Origin: Pseudomonas huaxiensis
GTDB taxonomy: Bacteria > Pseudomonadota > Gammaproteobacteria > Pseudomonadales > Pseudomonadaceae
Assembly (NCBI RefSeq): GCF_003231275.1
Contig: NZ_QKVL01000033.1
Span: 1 to 64,000 of the forward strand
Direction of reading: 5' to 3'
Length of the DNA stretch: 64,000 bases
Shown here: piece by piece, positions 17,522 through 25,959 of the stretch
Layout of the letters: each line of letters begins with the position of its first letter
Numbering within the stretch: position 1 is the stretch's first letter
The notes under the pieces: model-generated
Told to the model about the DNA's origin: nothing
Databases searched by the model: none
The model's input: only the letters and a program-made list of their open reading frames with translations
Translations under genes and position numbers: made by a program

Positions 17522-17959
17522 TCATATTTGTAACATAAATGTTACGGGGCCATCATTGACCAGATGTACCTGCATATCGGCCCCGAAACGGCCGCTGGCG
17601 ACGGTGTCATGTTTGGCCTTGGCCTGGGCCAAAAGGTAGTCGAACAACTCGGCGCCGAGGGCCGGCGGCGCGGCGGTGGAGAAACTCGGGCGCAGGCCGC
17701 TCTGAGTGTCGGCGGCCAAGGTGAACTGGGACACCAGCAGCAGGCCGCCGTCGATGTCCTTGAGGGACAGGTTCATCTTGCCCTGCGGGTCACTGAAGAC
17801 CCGGTAGTTGAGCAATTTGTGCAGCAGCTTGTCGGCGTGGGCCGGGGTGTCGCCCGGCTCCACCGCGACCAGCACCAGCAGGCCCTGGTCCACGGAACCG
17901 ACGATTTCGCCCTCCACTTCTACCCGCGCGCCACGCACGCGTTGCAGCAGCCCCTTCAT
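17522..17959 (-). CDS. dtd: D-aminoacyl-tRNA deacylase
   Basis: Hydrolyses D-aminoacyl-tRNAs (for example D-Tyr-tRNA), preventing mischarged D-amino acids from blocking translation. The 145-residue protein carries the DTD motifs LLVSQFTLAAD (active-site SQxT) and the C-terminal Gly-cisPro-type segment VNDGPVTFML. Its ATG overlaps the pip stop by 4 nt, so it is the downstream member of a pip-dtd pair. Confidence 0.96.
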   Translation of the reverse strand: MKGLLQRVRGARVEVEGEIVGSVDQGLLVLVAVEPGDTPAHADKLLHKLLNYRVFSDPQGKMNLSLKDIDGGLLLVSQFTLAADTQSGLRPSFSTAAPPALGAELFDYLLAQAKAKHDTVASGRFGADMQVHLVNDGPVTFMLQI

Positions 17960-18927
17960 GCTTCGTCCAGCGGCAGGTCCAGCAGACGCCGGGACATCTG
18001 GTCGGCGGCGCGCACCAGGGCATCGGTGATCCCCGGCTCAGAGGCGGCATGACCGGCGTCGCGAATCACCTTCAGCTCGCTGTTCGGCCAGGCCTGGTGC
18101 AGTTCCCAGGCGTTGTCCAGCGGGCAGATCACGTCGTAGCGACCGTGCACGATCACCGCCGGCAGGTGGGCGATCTTCTCCATGTCGCGGATCAACTGGT
18201 TTTCTTCGAGGAAGGCGTTGTTCATGAAGTAGTGGCATTCGATCCGGGCGATCGACAGCGCGCGCTGCGGCTCGGAGAAGCGGTCGACCACCAGCGGGTT
18301 CGGGCGCAGGGTGGCGGTGCGACCTTCCCAGGTCGACCAGGCCTTGGCGGCGTGCATCTGGGCGATCTGATCGCTGCCGGTGAGGCGCTTGTGGAAGGCC
18401 TGGACCAGATTGCCGCGCTCTTCCACCGGGATCGGCGCGATATAGTCCTGCCAGTAGTCCGGGAACAGGCGGCTGGCGCCGGCCTGGTAGAACCAGTCGA
18501 TTTCTTGCGGACGGCACAGGAAGATGCCGCGCAGAATCAGGCCATGGACGCGCTCGGGGTGGGTCTGGGCGTAGGCCAGGGCCAGGGTCGAGCCCCAGGA
18601 GCCGCCGAACAGCACCCATTTGTCGATACCCAGGTGCTTGCGAATGCGCTCGAGGTCTTCGACCAGGTGCCAGGTGGTGTTGTTTTCCAGGCTGGCGTGG
18701 GGAGTGGAGCGGCCGCAGCCACGCTGGTCGAAGGTGATGATGCGGTAGACGTTGGGGTCGAAATAGCAGCGACTCTGGGCATCGCAGCCGGCACCGGGAC
18801 CACCGTGAATGAACACCACCGGCAGACCTTCCGGCGAACCGCTCTCATCGACGTACAGTACATGCGGTGCTTCGACGGCCAGATCGTGCCGGGCGTAGGG
18901 TTTGATCTGCGGGTACAAGGTCTGCAT
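17956..18927 (-). CDS. pip: Proline iminopeptidase
   Basis: A serine peptidase of the alpha/beta-hydrolase fold (S33 family) that removes N-terminal proline from peptides. It has the oxyanion HGGPG motif (FIHGGPGAGCD), nucleophile elbow GGSWGSTLALAYA, the acid in IVHGRYDVICP and the catalytic histidine in IRDAGHAASEPG. Length 323 is typical; no signal peptide, so it is cytoplasmic. It is translationally coupled to dtd. A REP pair lies downstream of its start region toward hutG. Confidence 0.95.
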   Translation of the reverse strand: MQTLYPQIKPYARHDLAVEAPHVLYVDESGSPEGLPVVFIHGGPGAGCDAQSRCYFDPNVYRIITFDQRGCGRSTPHASLENNTTWHLVEDLERIRKHLGIDKWVLFGGSWGSTLALAYAQTHPERVHGLILRGIFLCRPQEIDWFYQAGASRLFPDYWQDYIAPIPVEERGNLVQAFHKRLTGSDQIAQMHAAKAWSTWEGRTATLRPNPLVVDRFSEPQRALSIARIECHYFMNNAFLEENQLIRDMEKIAHLPAVIVHGRYDVICPLDNAWELHQAWPNSELKVIRDAGHAASEPGITDALVRAADQMSRRLLDLPLDEA

Positions 18928-19039
18928 TACGCACTCCGTGTGGGAATTATTCTGCCGTTGGGCATCATAAACCCGAATTGCGCTTTGAGCATGCCCTGTT
19001 GGGTCAAGTGTTCTTGAGGTAGTGGTTTGTGAAGCCTAT

Positions 19040-19130
19040 GGCCTTATCGCCGGCAAGCCGGCTCCCACAGTGATCTGAGCAAGTCCTTGTGGGAGCCGGC
19101 TTGTCGGGGCGCCGAACCGCGGCGATGAGG
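19040..19130. repeat. REP pair (REPIN-like hairpin)
   Basis: Cores GCCGGCAAGCCGGCTCCCACAG and GTGGGAGCCGGCTTGTCGG face each other across 18 bp. It lies directly downstream of hutG, at the end of the hut operon, and may protect or end that transcript. Confidence 0.8.
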
Positions 19131-19931
19131 TCAGCGATAACGACGCTGCCCCCAGGCCAGAACTTCCTCCAGCAACTGCCGAAGCACCACCTGGGTCGGC
19201 TGCGCCAGATCCTCCCGATACCTGAACGGCTCCACCTCTTCCATATAAGTGCTCTGCGCCAGCTCCAGTTGCACCGCATGGATGTCATTGGCCGGATCAC
19301 CGTAATGCCGGGTGATGTGCCCGCCCTTGAAGCGGCCGTTCAGCACATGGCTGTAGCCATGGGCCTCGCCGCACACCGCTTGCAGGCGCTCGGCCAGTTG
19401 CGGATCACAACTGGCGCCATTGAAGGTGCCAAGGTTGAAGTCCGGCAGCTTGCCGTCGAACAGGTGCGGCACGTGGGAGCGGATCGAGTGGGCGTCCCAG
19501 AGCAACACATAACCGAATTGCGCCTTCAACCGCACCAGCTCCTGCCGCAGGGTGTCGTGGTACGGGCGCCAGATCTCTTCGAGGTACTGAGCGCGGTCAG
19601 CGCTCGACGGCACTTGCCCCTCTTTGTACAGCGGCTGGCCATCGAACAGGGTCGCCGGGAACAGGCCGGTGGTCGCACCGGTATATAAAGGTTGGTCATC
19701 TTCCGGCCGGTTGAGGTCGATGACGAAGCGCGAGTACTCGGCAGCGACGATGCTGGCGCCCAGTTCGCGGGCGAAGTCGTACAGCCGGGGGATGTGCCAG
19801 TCGGTGTCCGGCAGGCTGCGCGCCGGATCAACCAGCCCGCGCTCGATCGCCGGGGCCAGACGCAGGCCGGCATGCGGCATGCTGATCAGCAGCGGCAGCG
19901 TGCCCTGATGAAAACTCAAAACCTTGTCCAT
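19131..19931 (-). CDS. hutG: N-formylglutamate deformylase
   Basis: The last step of the five-step histidine route: N-formylglutamate to glutamate plus formate. The 266-residue FGase-family protein shows LPLLISMPHAGLRL near the start and LLWDAHSIRSHVP, which contain the presumed metal-binding histidines and acids. It pairs with HutF, whose deiminase makes formylglutamate, so this strain has the five-step branch. It lies 11 bp after hutI, last in the operon. Confidence 0.95.
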   Translation of the reverse strand: MDKVLSFHQGTLPLLISMPHAGLRLAPAIERGLVDPARSLPDTDWHIPRLYDFARELGASIVAAEYSRFVIDLNRPEDDQPLYTGATTGLFPATLFDGQPLYKEGQVPSSADRAQYLEEIWRPYHDTLRQELVRLKAQFGYVLLWDAHSIRSHVPHLFDGKLPDFNLGTFNGASCDPQLAERLQAVCGEAHGYSHVLNGRFKGGHITRHYGDPANDIHAVQLELAQSTYMEEVEPFRYREDLAQPTQVVLRQLLEEVLAWGQRRYR

Positions 19932-19942
19932 CGTTGCTTGCC

Positions 19943-21148
19943 TCAGTCAGTCAGTTCAACGCCGTGGCGTACCACGCGCTTGTCCAGGTCACCGCCCAGC
20001 CAATAGCAGAGGTCGGCTGGCCGCTCGATATCCCAGGCGACAAAGTCGGCGACCTTGCCCACTTCCAGCGAGCCGTGGCTGTCGCCCAGGCCCAGCGCCG
20101 TGGCGGCGTGCAGGGTGACGCCCGCGAGTGCTTCTTCCGGGGTCATGCGGAACAGGGTGCAGGCCATGTTCAGCATCAGCCGCAACGACAACGCCGGCGA
20201 GGTGCCGGGGTTGAGGTCGCTGGCGATGGCGATCTTCACGCCGTGCTTGCGCAGGGCGTCCATCGGCGGCAGTTGGGTTTCGCGCAGGAAATAGAAAGCA
20301 CCAGGCAGCAACACCGCGACGGTACCGGCGGCGGCCATGGCGATGGCGTCGTCTTCGGTCATGAATTCCAGGTGATCCGCCGACAACCCGTGGTACCGCG
20401 CCGCAAGGCTGGATCCGGCGAGAGACGACAACTGCTCGGCATGCAGCTTCACCGGTAGCCCCAGCGCCTGCGCCTTGATGAACACCCGCTCGACCTGAGC
20501 CGGAGAAAACGCCAGGTACTCGCAGAAAGCGTCCACCGCATCCACCAGCCCCTCGGCGGCCAGCGCCGGAAGCAGCACTTCGCAGATGTGCTCGATGTAG
20601 TCATCGCTGCGTCCGGCATATTCCGGCGGCAAGGCGTGGGCGGCCAGACAGGTGGCGCGCACGGTCAGCGGCAGGTTTTCGCCAAGGCGGCGGATGACCT
20701 TGAGCAGCTTGCGCTCGCTGTCCAGGTCCAGGCCGTAGCCGGACTTGATTTCCAGCGTGGTCACACCATCGCGCATCAACGCCCGCACCCGGCGCAGGGC
20801 GCTGCTGTAGAGCTCGTCCTCGCTGGCCGCGCGGGTCGCGCGCACGGTGCTGGCGATGCCGCCGCCCTGGGCGGCGATTTCGGCATAGCTGACACCTTGC
20901 AGGCGTTGCTCGAACTCACCGCTGCGGTTGCCACCGAACACGGCGTGGGTGTGGCAGTCGATCAGGCCCGGGGTGACCCAGGCTCCGCCCAGGTCCACCC
21001 GCTGCTCGATACCCGGGTCCGGCAGCGCCTGACGCGGGCCGATCCACTCGATACGTCCGTCGGCGGTGACGATGGCCGCGTCTTCGATGATCGAGTAGTC
21101 GCCTTGGGCCATGCTTGCCACATGGCAGTTGTGCCAGAGGGTCTTCAT
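19943..21148 (-). CDS. hutI: Imidazolonepropionase
   Basis: Hydrolyses 4-imidazolone-5-propionate to N-formimino-L-glutamate, step 3 of histidine degradation. It is a metal-dependent amidohydrolase with the HxH pair in VTPGLIDCHTHAVFGGNRSGE, a later histidine in VKLHAEQLS and the catalytic Asp in IASDLNPGTSP. 401 residues. ATG 21148 has GGAG at the right distance; an in-frame TTG two codons upstream is less likely. It lies 13 bp after hutH. Confidence 0.95.
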   Translation of the reverse strand: MKTLWHNCHVASMAQGDYSIIEDAAIVTADGRIEWIGPRQALPDPGIEQRVDLGGAWVTPGLIDCHTHAVFGGNRSGEFEQRLQGVSYAEIAAQGGGIASTVRATRAASEDELYSSALRRVRALMRDGVTTLEIKSGYGLDLDSERKLLKVIRRLGENLPLTVRATCLAAHALPPEYAGRSDDYIEHICEVLLPALAAEGLVDAVDAFCEYLAFSPAQVERVFIKAQALGLPVKLHAEQLSSLAGSSLAARYHGLSADHLEFMTEDDAIAMAAAGTVAVLLPGAFYFLRETQLPPMDALRKHGVKIAIASDLNPGTSPALSLRLMLNMACTLFRMTPEEALAGVTLHAATALGLGDSHGSLEVGKVADFVAWDIERPADLCYWLGGDLDKRVVRHGVELTD

Positions 21149-21161
21149 CCACAAGTCTCCG

Positions 21162-22697
21162 TCAGGTCAGGCTCGGCAGGATGCCGACGGGCAGCAGGCC
21201 GGTCAGCCGGCCCTCGGCGAGCAGCTCGACGGCAATCTCGATGTCCGGGGCGAAGAAGCGGTCCTTGTCGTAGTGCGGAACGCGGTCACGCAGGGTCCTG
21301 CGCGCTTCTTCGAGTTTGGCCGACGTCTTCAGGCCGGCGCGCAGGTCCAGGCCCTGGCAGGCTCCCAGCCATTCGATGGCGAGGACGCCGCGGGTGTTCT
21401 CGGCCATTTCCCACAGACGCTTGCCAGCAGCCGGCGCCATCGACACGTGATCTTCCTGGTTGGCCGAAGTGGGCAGGCTGTCCACGCTGTGCGGGTGGGA
21501 CAGCGCCTTGTTTTCGCTGGCCAGCGCCGCCGCGGTGACCTGGGCGATCATGAAGCCGGAGTTGACCCCGCCGTTCTCCACCAGGAAAGGCGGCAGTTGC
21601 GACATGTGCTTGTCCATCATCAGCGAGATGCGCCGCTCGCTCAGCGAGCCGATCTCGGCAATCGCCAAGGCCATGTTGTCGGCGGCCATGGCCACGGGTT
21701 CGGCGTGGAAGTTGCCGCCGGAAATCACGTCACCCTGGTCGGCGAATACCAACGGGTTATCGGAAACGGCGTTGGCTTCCACCGCGAGCACTTCGGCGGC
21801 CTGGCGCAGTTGGGTCAGGCAGGCGCCCATGACCTGTGGCTGGCAGCGCAGGGAGTACGGGTCCTGGACCTTGCCGCAGTTTTCGTGGGAAGCGGAAACC
21901 TCGGTGCCGTCGGTCAGCAGATCGCGGTAGCAGGCCGCTGCGTCGATCTGGCCGCGCTGGCCGCGTGCGGCATGGATGCGCGCATCGAACGGCGAACGGG
22001 AGCCCAGCACCGCTTCAACGGTCAGGCCACCACAGGCGATGGCCGCGGCAAACAGGTCTTCGGCTTCGAACAGGCCGCGCAGCGCGTAAGCCGTCGAGGC
22101 CTGGGTGCCATTGAGCAGCGCCAGCCCTTCCTTGGCGGCCAGGGTCAGGGGTTTCAGGCCGGCAACCGCCAGCGCGTCCACCGCCGACAGCCACTCGCCT
22201 TTATAGCGGGCCTTGCCCTCGCCCAGCAGCACCAGCGACATATGCGCCAGCGGCGCGAGGTCACCGGAAGCGCCGACCGAGCCCTTGAGCGGGATGTGCG
22301 GATACACCTCGGCGTTGACCAGGGCGATCAGCGCGTCGATCACGGTGCGGCGAATACCGGAGAAACCACGGCTGAGGCTGTTGATCTTGAGCACCATGAT
22401 CAACCGCACCATGGCGTCATCCAGCGGCTGGCCGATGCCGGCGGCATGGGACAACACCAGCGAGCGCTGCAGGTTTTCCAGGTCGTGGGTGGCGATACGG
22501 GTCGAGGCCAGCAGGCCGAAGCCGGTGTTGATGCCGTAGGCGGTGCGGTTCTCGGCGAGGATCTGCTCGACGCAAGCAACGCTGGCGTCGATCTGCGCGC
22601 CGGCGCTGGCGGCAAGGCTCAGGCGCACCGGTGTTTTATAGATACCACGCAATTCGGCGAGGCTGACCTGGCCGGGATTCAAAGTGAAGAGGTTCAT
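21162..22697 (-). CDS. hutH: Histidine ammonia-lyase (MIO-containing)
   Basis: Removes ammonia from histidine to give urocanate, step 1. The 511-residue protein has every element expected of a working enzyme: the MIO-forming triad Ala-Ser-Gly at about residues 143-145 (GSVGASGDLAPL), Tyr54 in AYGINTGFG, His84 in LSHAAG, the Asn of NGTQAS, Tyr and Arg in QDPYSLRCQPQ and Glu in QEDHVSM. It is the second of two adjacent hutH-like genes (21 bp apart) and is the one expected to act on histidine. Confidence 0.96.
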   Translation of the reverse strand: MNLFTLNPGQVSLAELRGIYKTPVRLSLAASAGAQIDASVACVEQILAENRTAYGINTGFGLLASTRIATHDLENLQRSLVLSHAAGIGQPLDDAMVRLIMVLKINSLSRGFSGIRRTVIDALIALVNAEVYPHIPLKGSVGASGDLAPLAHMSLVLLGEGKARYKGEWLSAVDALAVAGLKPLTLAAKEGLALLNGTQASTAYALRGLFEAEDLFAAAIACGGLTVEAVLGSRSPFDARIHAARGQRGQIDAAACYRDLLTDGTEVSASHENCGKVQDPYSLRCQPQVMGACLTQLRQAAEVLAVEANAVSDNPLVFADQGDVISGGNFHAEPVAMAADNMALAIAEIGSLSERRISLMMDKHMSQLPPFLVENGGVNSGFMIAQVTAAALASENKALSHPHSVDSLPTSANQEDHVSMAPAAGKRLWEMAENTRGVLAIEWLGACQGLDLRAGLKTSAKLEEARRTLRDRVPHYDKDRFFAPDIEIAVELLAEGRLTGLLPVGILPSLT

Positions 22698-22718
22698 GTT
22701 CTGGCTCCTTGTCGTGGT

Positions 22719-24242
22719 TCAGAGCAGCGCCGGCAGCACGCGCTGCGGCAACTGCGGCTGTTTGAGCAACGCGGCCGCGCTGGCGATGTCCGGTGCCAGC
22801 CAACGGTCCTGCTGATAGGCCGGAACCTGTTCGCGCAGCAACTGCCAGGCGCGTCCGGTGCCGGCGCCGAAGCGCTGCTCCTTGAGAAATTCGAAGGCCT
22901 GGCCCGCCAGCAGGTACTCGATGGCGAGGATCTGCGTGCAGTTTTCCAGGGCGCGGTGCAGCTTAAGCGCGGCGCTGGTGCCGAGGCTCAGGTGATCTTC
23001 CTGCAGGCCCGAGGTGACGTAGTTGTCGAGCACCGCCGGTTGCGCCAACTGGCGGTTCTCCGCGCACAGCGAGGCGGCGACGTACTGCACGATCATCATC
23101 CCGGAGTTGACCCCCGGCTCGGCGACCAGGAACGCCGGCAAACCGCTGACGTGCGGGTTGACCAGACGGTCGAGGCGGCGCTCGGCGATCGAGCCGGTTT
23201 CGGCGACAGCCACCGCCAGCAGGTCGGCAGCCATGGCCACGGACTGGCCGTGCGGGTTGGCCTGGGACATGACCCGGAAGTTGTCCGGCGTGCCCAGCAG
23301 CAGCGGGTTGTCAGTAGCGGAATTGAGTTCGGTCTCGATCTGCTTCGCCGCATGGGCCAACTGGTCGCGGGCGGCGCCGTGGACCTGCGGGATCGAGCGG
23401 ATGCTCAGGGCGTCCTGGGTACGGATACCCTTGCTGCTGGCGATCACTTCGCTGCCATCGAGCAAGGCCCGCAGGTTGCTGCCGACCTGCTGCATGCCGG
23501 GGTGCGGCTTGAGCGCGATGATTTCGGCGTCGAACGCGGCGATCTGGCCGCGCAGGGCTTCGAAGCTCATGGCCGAGATGACGTCGGCCCATTGCAGCAG
23601 GTGCGTGGCATCGGCCAGCGCCAGGCAGCTCAGGCCGGTCATGCACGGCGTACCGTTGACCAGGCACAGACCGTCCTTGGCACCCAGTTGCACCGGTGCC
23701 AGACCTTCCTCGGCCAGGGCCTCGGCGGCCTCGACGATCCGCCCACGGTAGCTGACCTTGCCCACGCCCAGCAGGCAGATGCCGACATGGGCCATGTGGG
23801 TCAGGTAACCCACCGAACCCTGGGACGGCACTTGCGGGGTGATGCCGCGCTCAAGCAGCGCCAGCAGTGCTTCGACCACCGACCGCTGGATGCCGGACTT
23901 GCCGTGGCTGTAGTTGGTGATGGCGGCGCAGATGATCGCCCGGGTCTGTTCATCCGGCAGTACCGGGCCGACGCCACAGGCGTGGCTGAGCAAGGTGTTG
24001 CTCGACAGCCGGCTCAGTTGCTCGCCTTCCAGCGCGACGTTGCACAGTGCGCCGAGGCCAGTGTTGACGCCATAGGCGCGCTCGCCGCTTTCGACGATGC
24101 GCCGGACGATGGCCTGGGCATTCTCGATCCGCGCCCAGGCGCTGTCGGACAGCGACAGGCGCGCCCCGTAGCGGGCCACGGCGACGATGTCCTGCCAGCG
24201 CAGCGGCGCGTCGGCGATCACGACATTCTCTGGTTGCTGCAT
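22719..24242 (-). CDS. HutH-like aromatic amino-acid lyase paralogue lacking the MIO triad
   Basis: A 507-residue member of the histidine/phenylalanine ammonia-lyase family. It keeps the active-site Tyr (AYGVNTGLG), His (LSHACG), Asn (NGTPCM), Arg (LSIRSIPQV) and Glu (QEDHLSL), but where HutH reads GSVG-ASG-DLAPLAH it reads GSVG-YLTHMAH: exactly three residues, the Ala-Ser-Gly that cyclise into the MIO electrophile, are missing, without a frameshift. The second active-site Tyr (QDPYS) is replaced (QDALS). So conventional lyase chemistry looks impossible; it may be a structural partner, sensor or different enzyme. ATG 24242 has GAGGG upstream; ATG 24254, overlapping the ATPase stop, is the alternative. 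The ORF is otherwise intact. Confidence 0.9.
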   Translation of the reverse strand: MQQPENVVIADAPLRWQDIVAVARYGARLSLSDSAWARIENAQAIVRRIVESGERAYGVNTGLGALCNVALEGEQLSRLSSNTLLSHACGVGPVLPDEQTRAIICAAITNYSHGKSGIQRSVVEALLALLERGITPQVPSQGSVGYLTHMAHVGICLLGVGKVSYRGRIVEAAEALAEEGLAPVQLGAKDGLCLVNGTPCMTGLSCLALADATHLLQWADVISAMSFEALRGQIAAFDAEIIALKPHPGMQQVGSNLRALLDGSEVIASSKGIRTQDALSIRSIPQVHGAARDQLAHAAKQIETELNSATDNPLLLGTPDNFRVMSQANPHGQSVAMAADLLAVAVAETGSIAERRLDRLVNPHVSGLPAFLVAEPGVNSGMMIVQYVAASLCAENRQLAQPAVLDNYVTSGLQEDHLSLGTSAALKLHRALENCTQILAIEYLLAGQAFEFLKEQRFGAGTGRAWQLLREQVPAYQQDRWLAPDIASAAALLKQPQLPQRVLPALL

Positions 24243-24250
24243 GTCAGCCC

Positions 24251-25081
24251 TCATACAGTGGCGGCGCGGCGCTGGACGAAACGGTCGACGTACTCGTCCG
24301 CGGGGTTGTGGAGGATTTCTCGCGGCGTGCCGACCTGGATCAGGCGGCCATCCTTGAGGATCGCGATGCGGTTGCCGATGCGCACGGCTTCATCGAGGTC
24401 ATGGGTAATGAACACGATGGTCTTGTGCAGGGTCTTTTGCAGCTCCAGGAGCTGGTCCTGCATTTCGGCGCGGATCAGCGGGTCGAGGGCGCTGAAGGCT
24501 TCGTCCATGAGGATGATGTCGGTGTCCGCCGCGAGGGCCCGGGCCAGGCCGACACGTTGGCGCATGCCACCGGAAAGCTGGTGCGGATAGGACTTCTCGT
24601 AGCCCTTCAGGCCCACGGTGGTGATCCAGTGCTGGGCGCGGTCGGCGCACAGTTGCTTGCTCTCGCCGCGGACCTTGAGGCCGTAGGCGACGTTATCGAG
24701 CACGGTCTTGTGCGGCAGCAGGCCGAAGCTCTGGAAGACCATGCTGATCTTGCGCCGGCGAAACTGGCGCAGGGCTTCCATGTCGTACTGCATGATGTCT
24801 TCGCCATCCACCAGGATCGCTCCGCTGGTGGGGTCGATCAGGCGGTTGAAGTGGCGCACCAGGGTCGATTTTCCGGAACCGGACAAGCCCATGATGACGA
24901 AGATTTCGCCGGCGCCGATGGACAGCGACAGGTCATTGACCCCCACCACGCAGCCGGTTTTCGACAGTACCTGTTCCTTGCTGTGGGACTCGCGAATCAG
25001 TTGCAGCGCTTCGTCGGCGCGCTGGCCGAAGATCTTGAAGACGTTCTTCACTTCGATCTTGTTCATCGCCTGGGTATTCAT
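24251..25081 (-). CDS. hutV: Histidine-locus ABC transporter, ATP-binding protein (ProV/HutV-like)
   Basis: ATPase of a QAT-family importer. The N-terminus has the ProV-type segment (VKNVFKIFGQRADEAL) typical of glycine betaine/proline transporters. Walker A is GLSGSGKST, the signature is LSGGMRQRV, Walker B is IILMDEAFSALDP and the switch His is in VFITHD. Unlike ProV it lacks C-terminal CBS domains (276 residues). Position inside the hut operon, downstream of a matching permease and binding protein, argues for histidine as substrate, as for HutXWV of other bacteria. Start overlaps the permease stop (ATGA). Confidence 0.88.
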   Translation of the reverse strand: MNTQAMNKIEVKNVFKIFGQRADEALQLIRESHSKEQVLSKTGCVVGVNDLSLSIGAGEIFVIMGLSGSGKSTLVRHFNRLIDPTSGAILVDGEDIMQYDMEALRQFRRRKISMVFQSFGLLPHKTVLDNVAYGLKVRGESKQLCADRAQHWITTVGLKGYEKSYPHQLSGGMRQRVGLARALAADTDIILMDEAFSALDPLIRAEMQDQLLELQKTLHKTIVFITHDLDEAVRIGNRIAILKDGRLIQVGTPREILHNPADEYVDRFVQRRAATV

Positions 25082-25929
25082 TTACTCACCTCATGCCGCG
25101 CCCGGCCGTAGGCCTGGGTAATACGGTCGATCACCACCGCGAGAATCACGATTGCCAGGCCCGCTTCCAGGCCACGGCCGACGTTCAGGGTCTGGATGCC
25201 CACCAGCACGTCTTCACCCAGGCCACGGGCACCGATCATCGAGGCGATCACCACCATCGACAGCGCCATCATGGTGGTCTGGTTGATCCCCGCCATGATG
25301 CTTGGCAGGGCCAGCGGCAGTTGCACGCCGAACAGTTGCTGCCAGCGGTTGGCACCGAAGGCGTTGATCGCTTCCATGACTTCGCCATCGACCTGACGGA
25401 TGCCGAGGTCGGTCAGGCGGATCAGCGGCGGCGCGGCGTAGATCACCGTGGCGAAGATCGCCGGCACCTTGCCCAGGCCGAACAGCATCAGCACCGGGAT
25501 CAGGTACACGAAGCTGGGCATGGTCTGCATGATGTCCAGCAACGGCATCAGCACCGCGCGCAGGCGGTTGCTGCGGGCTGACAGGATCCCCAGCGGGATG
25601 CCGATCAGCACCGAGATCAGCGTCGCCACCAGCATCAGCGCCAGGGTCTGCATCAGTTTGTCCCAGAGCCCCACCGCCCCCACCAGGAACAGCAGGCCGA
25701 CGATCACCACGGTCGGCAGGATGCGTCGGGTCGCGTGCCAGGCAATGGCGCCGACGATCGCCAGCATCAGCCACCACGGCGTGGCGCGCAGCAGGCCTTC
25801 GAGGTTGACGATGGCCCAGAGCAGGGTGTCGGAGATCTGCCGGAACACATCACCGTAGTTGGTCACCAGCGCATCGACCCAGCCGTTGACCCAGTCGGCG
25901 ATGGAGAAGGTAAAGTTTTCGGGGAACAT
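25078..25929 (-). CDS. hutW: Histidine-locus ABC transporter, permease (ProW/HutW-like)
   Basis: Membrane subunit of the hut importer. It shows the ProW-type N-terminal region (FTFSIADWVNGWVDALV), six or more membrane helices and the EAA loop (GEVMEAINAFGANRWQQLF) that docks onto the ATPase. ATG 25929 is preferred, with GAG-rich sequence upstream, over a GTG at 25938. The stop overlaps the ATPase start by 4 nt; the binding-protein gene ends 30 bp upstream. Confidence 0.88.
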   Translation of the reverse strand: MFPENFTFSIADWVNGWVDALVTNYGDVFRQISDTLLWAIVNLEGLLRATPWWLMLAIVGAIAWHATRRILPTVVIVGLLFLVGAVGLWDKLMQTLALMLVATLISVLIGIPLGILSARSNRLRAVLMPLLDIMQTMPSFVYLIPVLMLFGLGKVPAIFATVIYAAPPLIRLTDLGIRQVDGEVMEAINAFGANRWQQLFGVQLPLALPSIMAGINQTTMMALSMVVIASMIGARGLGEDVLVGIQTLNVGRGLEAGLAIVILAVVIDRITQAYGRARHEVSK

Positions 25930-25959
25930 AGGGTTCACTCGTCAGGTAGAAGGAGTAGC

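Noticed and set aside
21111..24590. Very long plus-strand open frame (over 1100 codons) across hutI-hutH-hutH
   Set aside because: It is antisense to three well-recognised genes; long antisense frames are common in high-GC DNA, and the translation has no recognisable domain.
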